DNA from: Anaerolineales bacterium
GTDB lineage: Bacteria; Chloroflexota; Anaerolineae; Anaerolineales; E44-bin32
DNA: 5,888 nt
Assembly: GCA_011772595.1 (NCBI GenBank)
Contig: WVZH01000517.1
Span: forward strand, 40,401 to 46,288
Direction: 5' to 3'
Shown here: positions 1 through 5,444 of the stretch, piece after piece
How the letters are laid out: every line of letters begins with the position of its first letter
Position numbering within the stretch: position 1 is the first letter of the stretch
The notes under the pieces: model-generated
Databases searched by the model: none
What the model saw: the letters and a program-made list of their open reading frames with translations, nothing else
What the model was told of the DNA's origin: nothing
Program-made: the position numbers and the translations under genes

Positions 1-704
1 GGGGTTATGAAAATAAGGAATACTGGTCAAACGGTGGATTTAGGAGTTATCGTGAACCCTTGCATTGGAATGATGCGACCTACAGTGGAGGTGGAATACC
101 AGGTAATGAGAATTTCCCGGTCGTTGGCGTAAGCTGGTTTGAGGCAGCGGCATACTGTTCCTGGTTATCTGCAATGACAGGTAGTGTTTATCGTCTCCCT
201 ACGGAGGCAGAGTGGGAAAAAGCAGCACGTGGAGGGGAATATTTGGATGGGGATAATAACCGCCAGGTTCCGAATCCTATTCCTCAAAGGAGATATCCGT
301 GGGGCAATGAAATAGACGGCAGCTTTGCAAACTATTTGGATAGCGGGGATCCTTATGATAACGGGCTAACACCAGTTGGCTATTACGATGGGAGTGTGTA
401 TGGAGATTTCTCAACCCATGATAATGCTTCGCCTTATGGAGCCTATGATATGGCCGGCAATGTTTACGAATGGATTAATGATTATTATCAAGAGGGCTAT
501 GAAACTGGAACGGTTACGAACCCGCAGGGTCCGGAAGGGGGGTCTAGTCATGTTATTCGCGGAAGTGCTTTTCTATATGAAACATTTAAGCAGCGGAGTG
601 CAAATCGGGGAGCTTATTACCCATCCTTTCGGGGAGTTTATATTGGAATCCGCTGCGTCCGTGAGGTAACTGTCAATTCGACAGTTGATGTCAACAAGAA
701 GTGA
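1..704 (+). CDS. FGE-sulfatase (SUMF1/EgtB/PvdO-fold) domain protein, C-terminal part
   Basis: The gene enters from the left edge; the frame is open from base 3 and gives 233 residues before TGA at 702-704. The fold is recognised by the order of its signature blocks: FPVVGVSWFEAAAYCSWLS (about residues 38-56), YRLPTEAEWEKAARGG (63-78), a YPWGNE block (98-103), ASPYGAYDMAGNVYEW (142-158) and a terminal IRGSAF...GIRCVR block (185-220). The AGNVYEW and GIRC blocks are the core of the formylglycine-generating-enzyme fold. In true FGEs the RGGSY block is followed by a Cys-x4-Cys copper site; here Tyr192 and Gln197 occupy those places, so oxidation of sulfatase Cys by the known mechanism is unlikely. 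Such variants are common and may be binding or scaffold proteins, or other metal enzymes. The short polar tail (221-233) shows no membrane anchor. The N-terminus, with any signal peptide, is outside the window. Family is sure; activity is unknown. Confidence 0.9.
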   Translation, partial: GYENKEYWSNGGFRSYREPLHWNDATYSGGGIPGNENFPVVGVSWFEAAAYCSWLSAMTGSVYRLPTEAEWEKAARGGEYLDGDNNRQVPNPIPQRRYPWGNEIDGSFANYLDSGDPYDNGLTPVGYYDGSVYGDFSTHDNASPYGAYDMAGNVYEWINDYYQEGYETGTVTNPQGPEGGSSHVIRGSAFLYETFKQRSANRGAYYPSFRGVYIGIRCVREVTVNSTVDVNKK

Positions 705-963
705 GCGAGATGACGGCGTATGTGAGCTCATCGGTGTGCAGGATGGCACGCCCCTGGTTTGTCGGCGAACGAGACCCCAGCCTCACGAATCCAGTTTTAG
801 CAGGTCGACGTCCTCTATGGGCTGCGCATAGCCAATGAATAGCCAAGGCGGTTCCTGGCCAGCAGAGTTTGTGTGCGGTTTTAAAAAAAATGCGTCTATT
901 GATCAACACATGTTGGGCTTGTTTGGATCGATAGCCGTAAAAGACACGATTACGACTAAGTTC
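705..963. other. non-coding gap after the FGE-like gene
   Basis: No gene is supported here. I found no start codon with a ribosome binding site followed by a family-like protein on either strand. There is no clear hairpin plus T-run terminator after the stop at 704. The only simple features are an A8 run at 883-890 and short dyads (TTGATCAA at 899-906; CAACA/TGTTG arms at 904-915). A 72-codon open frame on the minus strand (691-909) overlaps the FGE stop codon and has no recognisable domain. Confidence 0.4.
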
Positions 964-1155
964 TCAACTGAAGGTCGACGCACGAACGTCGATTGCTGCT
1001 GAGATTTCATCTTTATAAGTTTCTATTTTCAGAAGTACCCGAAGCCCTGGTCTGAAAAGCGCTGATCCTACAGCAGCTGGCTTTCCAATACCAACCTCAA
1101 TTTTACACATCGGAGTTGAGCCTGCGACATCGAGTTTGACTTCGCGCGTCTTCTC
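964..1155 (-). pseudogene. possible gene remnant or small unknown ORF
   Basis: On the minus strand a frame is open from just after an in-frame TAA (1156-1158) down to TGA (964-966), 63 codons. Its translation looks like real protein: alternating hydrophobic and charged residues such as KLDVAGSTPMCKIEVGIG and LRVLLKIETYKDEISAAIDV, suggesting beta strands and a helix. The only usual start inside is ATG at 1108-1110, which would give 48 residues, but no Shine-Dalgarno sequence precedes it and the coding-like reading begins before it. That pattern suggests the C-terminal piece of a decayed gene rather than an intact small gene. I recognise no family. Chance openness of a 63-codon frame remains possible. 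Confidence 0.25.
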
Positions 1156-1162
1156 TTATATT
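1136..1162 (+). promoter_or_regulatory. weak sigma70-type promoter candidate
   Basis: TTGACT at 1136-1141 is followed after 15 bases by TATATT at 1157-1162. Each hexamer differs from the consensus by one base, but the spacer is shorter than the usual 16-18. It would give a leader of about 165 bases before the phosphorylase start. It also lies inside the minus-strand open frame at 964-1155. Confidence 0.2.
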
Positions 1163-1303
1163 CCTATCATCAAGATTGCACTTGAGCGTGAATTATAGTT
1201 TCAAACTTCTCTCGTGATCCCTTCAGAATACCGGTTGAAGGATCGGGTGTCGATCCCGGCAACTAGATTTTTCCGCTATACTCCCATACAAGTTCAGCAA
1301 GTT

Positions 1304-1324
1304 TATAATGAAAACGAGGGAGGT
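1304..1324 (+). promoter_or_regulatory. TATAAT box and Shine-Dalgarno that fix the phosphorylase start
   Basis: A perfect TATAAT lies at 1304-1309, though no good -35 box sits 16-18 bases upstream (ctccca at 1281-1286). GGGAGGT at 1318-1324 is a strong ribosome binding site, with 9 bases between it and ATG at 1334. If the box is used, the transcript would begin near 1316 with a very short leader. Either way these elements lie inside the 40-codon upstream extension of the reading frame and argue that the extension is not translated. Confidence 0.4.
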
Positions 1325-1333
1325 CTCCTTCTC

Positions 1334-2362
1334 ATGAATGACCAATCAGATTCCAATGAAGTCCAAGCTCGTAATCCTGCTGCACCCTACACGGCATCCG
1401 ATTTACCGATCGATGAAGATGGGCGAATTTACCACATTCAGATCAAACAGGGGCAGATCGCTCCCGACATCTTGTTGGTAGGAGACCCTGGGCGTGCTGA
1501 AGTCATCGGTTCCACGTTCTTGCATGATCTCGAGTTGGAACACGAGCATCGGGGGTTGGTCACAATAACCGGAACATCCGATATCACCGGGGAACAAGCA
1601 ACCATCATATCGCCGGTGAAGACCACAGTAGCGACCTCCGGGATCGGGACTCCTTCTCTTGAGATCGTCGTGCAGGAGTTGGTCGCGCTCAACGAAATCG
1701 ACTTCAAGACACGTACGCACAAATCTGATTATCCAAGGCTTCAGATCGTCAGAGTGGGAACCTCCGGTGGACTCCAGGCATCGACACAACTGGGCACACC
1801 TATTATCACCTCGTATGCGATTGGCATGGACAATACCGGTTTATATTATGAGGCCCCTTACGCGGATGAGACATGCGAGCGACTTGAACGTGAGCTTGCT
1901 GACGTCGTCAAGGGCTTAATGAGTAAAGAATCTAGATTTTACGGGAAAATTCACCCTTACGTCGCCAGAGCTAATCCGACTCTAGTCGATGCGTTATCGG
2001 AGGCTTCGGATACTCTCGGCGTGCCGACCAAGCTGGGCTTAACGGTCTCGAATAGCGGTTTTTTTGCTCCCCAGACTCGCGACATCGCTCGAGTGAAGCT
2101 CAGCGTTCCAGAACTGGACCGAATTCTTTCCGAATACGATCCGAGAGTTGGAGGCCAGCGTATCGAAAATATGGAGATGGAAGCGAGTTTCCTACTGCAC
2201 TTTCTAGGCGGCCTTGGGTACTGGGGAGGAGCCATTTGTACAGCCGTCGCCAATCGACGGGAGGACACCTTCGACCACCATTACCAAGAAGCGGTTAAGA
2301 ATTCGACAAGGGTGGCACTTTTGGCGTTGGCCACCCTTAGAAGTCGTTATTCTGAAAGCTGA
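1334..2362 (+). CDS. uridine phosphorylase / nucleoside phosphorylase (PNP_UDP_1)
   Basis: Cytoplasmic NP-I family enzyme that splits a nucleoside with phosphate into base and (deoxy)ribose 1-phosphate, for pyrimidine salvage. From the ATG at 1334 the protein has 342 residues. Visible motifs are GDPGR (50-54, phosphate loop), TSGIG (101-105), RVGTSGG (140-146, Arg and Thr contacting phosphate), APQTRD (245-250, whose Gln247-x-Arg249 matches the uracil-reading Gln-x-Arg of E. coli Udp) and ENMEMEASFLL (278-288, the ribose-binding Met-Glu pair). The Gln-x-Arg pair favours uridine over purine nucleosides. The protein is longer than E. coli Udp (about 250 residues) because of an N-terminal segment and inserts, like the longer phosphorylases of Bacteroidota. 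The frame is open upstream to 1214, but that part resembles no conserved domain and contains the promoter-like box and the ribosome binding site. No neighbour is operonic. Family is secure; exact substrate is inferred. Confidence 0.9.
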   Translation: MNDQSDSNEVQARNPAAPYTASDLPIDEDGRIYHIQIKQGQIAPDILLVGDPGRAEVIGSTFLHDLELEHEHRGLVTITGTSDITGEQATIISPVKTTVATSGIGTPSLEIVVQELVALNEIDFKTRTHKSDYPRLQIVRVGTSGGLQASTQLGTPIITSYAIGMDNTGLYYEAPYADETCERLERELADVVKGLMSKESRFYGKIHPYVARANPTLVDALSEASDTLGVPTKLGLTVSNSGFFAPQTRDIARVKLSVPELDRILSEYDPRVGGQRIENMEMEASFLLHFLGGLGYWGGAICTAVANRREDTFDHHYQEAVKNSTRVALLALATLRSRYSES

Positions 2363-2410
2363 ACTATTCACACAAGATGCTCAAAATACGGCCCCCCTCT
2401 TAAAGCTCCT

Positions 2411-2672
2411 ATGACCGATCAAATCGCCAACTGCCGAAACTGGGGTGAAGCCTCGCGAGTGTTGAGGGATGACCAATCTACCTATGAGATTCTGACGGTG
2501 AAAAGGAACCTGGGCATCGCTTTATGGCAGACGAAATACTTCAGTGTCAAGTCTTATACATGTTGAACTCGATTGATTGTTTTTGGTTGAATCAGTTGAA
2601 CACGAGAAATGCAAAAAGTTTCGCGAGTGGTGGTATCGTCAGATAATTGAAGCATATCCAAATGTCACGTGA
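2411..2672 (+). pseudogene. possible frameshifted remnant of a small unknown gene
   Basis: This stretch lies in the gap between the phosphorylase and the CPBP gene. Three coding-like pieces follow each other in three frames, each shifted by -1. The first starts at ATG 2411 and reads NWGEASRVLRDDQSTYE. The second, open from 2488, reads MADEILQCQVLYMLNSID (from 2524). The third, about 2577 to TGA at 2670-2672, reads LFLVESVEHEKCKKFREW then WYRQIIEAYPNVT. The last two pieces join smoothly as a Leu/Ile-rich helix followed by a Trp/Lys/Glu-rich C-terminus. No ribosome binding site stands before 2411. I recognise no family. Alternatives are chance open frames, or separate tiny ORFs (2411-2566, 51 aa; 2524-2646, 40 aa). 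The rest of the gap (2363-2410 and 2673-2723) shows nothing beyond the ribosome binding site of the next gene. Confidence 0.3.
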
Positions 2673-2723
2673 GATTAGGGGAGAGAATTCGCGGATATGG
2701 CATGACGAACACGATGGGAGGCC

Positions 2724-3545
2724 ATGTCGATTATGGTTGGTGAAAGTGTCTTCAGACGGTATGCAGTAATCGTTTATGTCGTGCTTGTCTTTATTCTTCC
2801 CCTGCCCATTTTATTGCTCAGGTTTTATGATCTACCATTCGAGCCCATTCTGATCTATGCATCTTGGACCCCCAATCTTGCTGCGTTTCTTGTCCTCCGA
2901 TTCGTCCTCCGAGAGAAAAAAGGCATAAGCAAGCTAGTTTCGGGTTGGAGGAAGTGGAGAGTTGGGCTGCACTGGTATCTGGTAGCGTTATCCCCTTTAT
3001 TGATCGCCTTCTTAGCAGCCGGGATATATTCCATCCTTGGTGGCACCGCTGCCTTCCCAGAGCAAGCCGTCGGCTTTCCACTTCTGTTGTCGTTTGTGCT
3101 TTCCTTGATCACAGGGGCCATGGGAGAAGAGTTGGGCTGGCGTGGATTTCTATTACCAAGACTCCAAAAGAGATACAATGCTTTGATCTCAAGCTTGATT
3201 GTTGGTGTGATTTGGGCAACCTGGCACCTTCCTCTGTGGTTATTGCCGGGTTATGGATGGGATGCGATCCCGTATTGGGCCTTCGCCGTAGGCGCCATCT
3301 CTACTTCTGTGCTTATTACATGGGTCCTCAATAATACGGGTGGAAGCTTGGTCATGGCGACAATTATTCACCTGATGATGAACTTCGGGATGAGCGTTGT
3401 GGGGATCCTTGGATTGCTACCCTCCCCAAGGGAGGGTTGGATGATTGCCTCGATACTTCTCGCCATTTATGCCGTAGTGGTTGTCGTGATTGCAGGACCG
3501 CGTAGCTTGTCCAAGGGGATAGACAAAAGTCAGGCGTTCGGCTGA
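2724..3545 (+). CDS. CPBP family intramembrane metalloprotease (Abi/CAAX Rce1-like)
   Basis: Membrane glutamic/metal protease of the CPBP (Rce1/Abi) family; bacterial members are linked to bacteriocin self-immunity, peptide maturation or membrane protein processing, but the substrate here is unknown. All three motifs of the 273-residue protein are present: EELGWRGFLLP (Glu135, Glu136, Arg140), WATWH (164-168, the aromatic-x3-His motif) and HLMMN (His216, Asn220). Hydrophobic segments lie at about 13-34, 43-62, 84-105, 117-133, 154-175, 183-202, 208-231 and 238-257, with a basic stretch (REKKG...WRKWR, 63-79) between the second and third. The start is uncertain: GGGAGG (2716-2721) is only 2 bases from ATG 2724 and 11 bases from ATG 2733, so the protein may begin at Met4. 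No operon partner: 361 bases separate it from the gene before and 211 from the gene after. Confidence 0.9.
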   Translation: MSIMVGESVFRRYAVIVYVVLVFILPLPILLLRFYDLPFEPILIYASWTPNLAAFLVLRFVLREKKGISKLVSGWRKWRVGLHWYLVALSPLLIAFLAAGIYSILGGTAAFPEQAVGFPLLLSFVLSLITGAMGEELGWRGFLLPRLQKRYNALISSLIVGVIWATWHLPLWLLPGYGWDAIPYWAFAVGAISTSVLITWVLNNTGGSLVMATIIHLMMNFGMSVVGILGLLPSPREGWMIASILLAIYAVVVVVIAGPRSLSKGIDKSQAFG

Positions 3546-3547
3546 CC

Positions 3548-3563
3548 GTTCGCTGCAGCGAAC
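3548..3563. repeat. perfect 16-base palindrome after the CPBP stop codon
   Basis: GTTCGCTGCAGCGAAC is a perfect dyad beginning 3 bases after the CPBP stop. As RNA it would fold into a 6-bp stem (GUUCGC/GCGAAC) with a UGCA loop. No T-run follows, so it is not a standard intrinsic terminator; it could be an operator or a 3' end-protecting hairpin. A second, smaller dyad (GCAAGTTGC, 3576-3584) lies just downstream. Confidence 0.5.
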
Positions 3564-3706
3564 CCTCCAGGCGGCGCAAGTTGCTGGTGGATGTTCTGGA
3601 TGGGAAGATTATATATACCAGGTGTCAAAACAAGAAAGGCGGCGGTGTCAGAATTCAGTAGTCAGTCTCGGCATCAGAGCCGTTAGGTCCGCCATCAGCC
3701 TTCACT

Positions 3707-3717
3707 CGTGGACCACG
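3707..3717. promoter_or_regulatory. 11-base dyad ahead of the zf-TFIIB operon
   Basis: CGTGGACCACG has 5-base arms around a central A and lies 39 bases before the first gene of the three-gene operon. Its position would suit an operator, but it may be chance. No convincing -35/-10 pair could be placed next to it; the AT-rich TTATATATA at 3609-3617 has no good -35 partner. Confidence 0.2.
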
Positions 3718-3742
3718 TCGGGCCCAAGGCTAAATCGTTGAT

Positions 3743-3749
3743 AAGGGAG
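3743..3749 (+). promoter_or_regulatory. ribosome binding site of the zf-TFIIB gene
   Basis: AAGGGAG lies 7 bases before ATG 3757, a good Shine-Dalgarno match and spacing. It is the only strong ribosome binding site of the three-gene operon, consistent with coupled translation of the next two genes. Confidence 0.6.
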
Positions 3750-3756
3750 CGTAAAA

Positions 3757-4302
3757 ATGGATTGTCCAATTGATGGGACCGCACTCGAGACACACACAGT
3801 TCAATCGGTAAATGTTGACGAATGTACCCAGTGCAGGGGGCTCTGGTTCGATCTAGGCGAACTTCGTAAAGCCAAGAACGAGGCAGCTCCCGATCTAAAG
3901 TGGCTGGACTTTGATCTCTGGTCTGATCATGAGTCATTTGGCGCTGAATGGTCAGCCTACAAGTGCCCACACTGTGGGGGAACAATGGCGGCGATATCGT
4001 ACGCGGCGACGGGGGTAACGATTGATTACTGTGTTCGGGGGCATGGTATGTGGCTTGATCATGGTGAGTTCCAAGCTATTCTTGATGCCCTTGAAAAAGA
4101 GACATTGTCTAAGGATGTTTCCGATTACATCGCTGCGTCCTTGGAGGAAGCCAAAGAGATCTTTACAGGAGAGAAGGGGTTTATCTCCGAGTGGAAGGAC
4201 TTTCTTACGGTCTCACGTTTATTTCAATACCGAGTCCTATCCGAGAACCCGAAAGTAGCAGAATTATTGATCGCGCTTCAGTCTACGAGTCCTTTCAAAT
4301 GA
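3757..4302 (+). CDS. double zf-TFIIB zinc-ribbon protein
   Basis: Soluble 181-residue protein with two zf-TFIIB-type zinc ribbons, a fold shared with transcription factor IIB and found in many small bacterial proteins of unknown role. Ribbon 1: CPIDGTAL (3-10), then CTQCRGLWFDLGEL (23-36); the first knuckle has Asp6 in place of its second Cys, a variant seen in the family. Ribbon 2: KCPHCGGTM (69-77), then YCVRGHGMWLDHGEF (91-105); the last Cys position is Gly95, with His96 as a possible ligand. A mostly helical tail (107-175) follows, without membrane segments. It is the first gene of a three-gene operon: its TGA (4300-4302) overlaps the acetyltransferase ATG as ATGA. Metal binding is inferred from the motifs; a DNA, RNA or protein target cannot be told. 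Family call is strong, function open. Confidence 0.85.
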   Translation: MDCPIDGTALETHTVQSVNVDECTQCRGLWFDLGELRKAKNEAAPDLKWLDFDLWSDHESFGAEWSAYKCPHCGGTMAAISYAATGVTIDYCVRGHGMWLDHGEFQAILDALEKETLSKDVSDYIAASLEEAKEIFTGEKGFISEWKDFLTVSRLFQYRVLSENPKVAELLIALQSTSPFK

Positions 4303-4730
4303 GGCTAGAAATTCGCCCGTATAAGCGCACAGATGAGCGAGAAGTTATCGGGTTATGGAGGACCGTATTTCCCAATGCTCCGGCTCACAATGATCCAGGG
4401 GATGACATTCGGTCCAAATTGCGGATTCAACCCGAGTTGTTCTTCGTGGCGCTCGCTGATGGCCGCATAGTTGGATCAGCCATGTCTGGATTCGATGGCC
4501 ATCGGGGGTGGGTTTACTATGTTGCTGTTCACCCGGAGTACCGCCGGCTAGGCATTGGATCTGCCCTTATGGAGAAAGTAGAAGCGTCGTTAATCGAGAT
4601 CGGGTGTCCTAAGTTGAACCTGCAGATTCGAGCAGATAACGCTGATGTTCAATCTTTCTACGCATCCCTTGGCTATCGTGTCGAAGAGCGAATCAGCATG
4701 GGGAAGAGATTGGGCGACATCGATGCGTAG
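4299..4730 (+). CDS. ypeA: GNAT N-acetyltransferase, YpeA type
   Basis: A 143-residue acetyl-CoA-dependent N-acyltransferase. The full length matches my memory of E. coli YpeA: MRLEIRPY start, LWRTVFPNAPAHNDPGDDI (19-37), GFDGHRGWVYYVAVHPEYRR (64-83), the acetyl-CoA loop R82-x-x-G85-x-G87 (RRLGIGSAL), GCPKLNLQIRADN (102-114), FYASLGY (120-126) and the C-terminal GKRL (135-138). The ATG at 4299 overlaps the stop of the zf-TFIIB gene in ATGA, a classic coupling arrangement. The frame is open upstream to 4191, but that part only shadows the preceding gene and adds nothing to the GNAT fold. Its substrate is unknown, as for YpeA itself; an amine or a protein N-terminus is possible. The symbol rests on remembered family resemblance. 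Confidence 0.85.
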   Translation: MRLEIRPYKRTDEREVIGLWRTVFPNAPAHNDPGDDIRSKLRIQPELFFVALADGRIVGSAMSGFDGHRGWVYYVAVHPEYRRLGIGSALMEKVEASLIEIGCPKLNLQIRADNADVQSFYASLGYRVEERISMGKRLGDIDA

Positions 4731-5124
4731 ATCCCTGAGTTCAACTTCGGGCTCAGCTTGGGAATCGATCCTCCGTGTCGTCGTATCTTCGGTTTTAGGG
4801 AGTGTGTTCTATTTAATTTGGATGGCACTCTTTCTATTGGCCGCACCAGAGGGCGGGTTCTTGGAGGGCTTCCTCTGGTTGATCGCGCCGGTGGTTACAG
4901 GCTTGGGTTTCGCCATAGGAGTACGCTTGTTCGATACATGGACTGGAACGGAAAAGGGATCTTTTCAAAGGCTTCTACTTTGGCCACTTGCAGGTTGCAT
5001 TTTGGGGGCATTGATCGTCTATTGGTTTGGTCCCATGCTGATCGTTTTTTCGATGTTGTCCTTTGGTACCATAAGCATCTCTTTGCGAGAAATCTATCGG
5101 CGACGGAGGAGCTCATCAGCCTGA
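4723..5124 (+). CDS. small four-helix membrane protein of unknown function
   Basis: 133 residues from ATG 4723, which overlaps the acetyltransferase stop by 8 bases and so points to coupled translation; the frame is open further upstream but there only shadows ypeA. A short Ser/Arg-rich head (MRRSLSSTSGSAW) precedes four hydrophobic helices at about 17-41, 48-69, 82-101 and 103-121. A polar loop, FDTWTGTEKGSFQR (70-83), separates helices 2 and 3. The tail is strongly basic (REIYRRRR, 122-129), which by the positive-inside rule places both ends in the cytoplasm. No catalytic or transport motif is visible and I recognise no family. After the TGA at 5122-5124, a different frame continues with coding-like sequence to 5195, so the true C-terminus may have been longer. 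Existence is likely from overlap, hydrophobicity pattern and length; role unknown. Confidence 0.7.
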   Translation: MRRSLSSTSGSAWESILRVVVSSVLGSVFYLIWMALFLLAAPEGGFLEGFLWLIAPVVTGLGFAIGVRLFDTWTGTEKGSFQRLLLWPLAGCILGALIVYWFGPMLIVFSMLSFGTISISLREIYRRRRSSSA

Positions 5125-5244
5125 GTTATGAAGACTACGATAAGGAGAGACTCGAAGCGTTAGATATTGTGCAATGTAGCCATTCGATGGAGTGAAGGTC
5201 GCGCACAATCGGGTTTGTGCTCTCTGAAGTTCATTTCTGCTGCA
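5125..5244. other. end of operon; possible shifted C-terminal frame and a 7-bp dyad
   Basis: The frame ending at TGA 5193-5195 reads SYEDYDKERLEALDIVQC from 5124, which looks like a charged amphipathic helix. It has no start of its own and may be the frameshifted tail of the membrane protein. ATTGTGC (5166-5172) and GCACAAT (5203-5209) form 7-bp arms around a 30-base loop. No T-run follows, so a terminator is not supported. Confidence 0.3.
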
Positions 5245-5396
5245 CGAAAAGTTCGGGAAGGTCCGGTGTGACATCACAACCCGGGAAAATCACGGGAAAG
5301 GCCCTGACCTAATCCGGTAGCCTTTCCCATGAATCCAGCGGGCTAGGGGTGAGGGGGCAAGCAGCCGAAGTCCAGTAACTTGTGTGGACTGTACCC
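5245..5396 (+). ncRNA. candidate structured RNA, possibly HEARO / IscB omega-RNA-like
   Basis: Non-coding stretch between the operon and the methyltransferase, unusually rich in pairing. Stem 1 is CCGGTGTG (5263-5270) with CACA (5275-5278) and CCGG (5281-5284), a 2-base bulge and an ACAT loop. Stem 2 is a perfect 9-bp inverted repeat, GGGAAAGGC (5294-5302) with GCCTTTCCC (5320-5328), loop 17. Stem 3 is AGTCCA (5369-5374) with TGGACT (5385-5390); GGGT (5347-5350) and ACCC (5393-5396) can close a helix around it. CGGGAA occurs three times (5254, 5282, 5293). Stem order and purine-rich linkers (GAATCCAGCGGGC, GGGCAAGC, GCCGAAGTCC) recall, from memory only, the HEARO motif, the omega-RNA that guides IscB nucleases and normally lies just before iscB. 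The next gene here is a methyltransferase, so it would be an orphan copy. Alternatives are a piece of a group II intron RNA or a cis-regulatory leader. Strand follows the flanking genes and the motif match and is not proven. Confidence 0.4.
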
Positions 5397-5444
5397 ATCA
5401 TCAACGAAGAAAATGCGTGACAGAATGATATCCTTGGAATACAA

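Noticed and set aside
691..909. 72-codon minus-strand open frame
   Set aside because: It overlaps the FGE stop codon, has no ribosome binding site and shows no recognisable domain.
1214..1333. N-terminal extension of the phosphorylase frame
   Set aside because: It contains a TATAAT box and the ribosome binding site of the ATG at 1334, and resembles no conserved part of the family.
3679..3690. GTTAGGT, matching the GTTRRRY core of an integron attC site; also GTTAGAT at 5159
   Set aside because: No partner RYYYAAC core or imperfect-hairpin arms were found upstream of either, and the operon genes overlap each other, unlike cassettes.
4191..4298. Upstream extension of the acetyltransferase frame
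   Set aside because: It lies within the zf-TFIIB gene in another frame; the GNAT fold and the ATGA junction begin at 4299.
5263..5284. TGTGA/TCACA dyad resembling a CRP site
   Set aside because: The arms are 2 bases apart rather than the 6 of the CRP consensus; it fits better as an RNA stem.
5245..5345. Cobalamin riboswitch, suggested by GGGAAGGTCCGGTG
   Set aside because: The expected downstream core and the GCCACTG-type B12 box are missing.
705..5444. CRISPR array, tRNA or rRNA
   Set aside because: No regularly spaced repeats, cloverleaf or rRNA-like blocks were seen in any gap.
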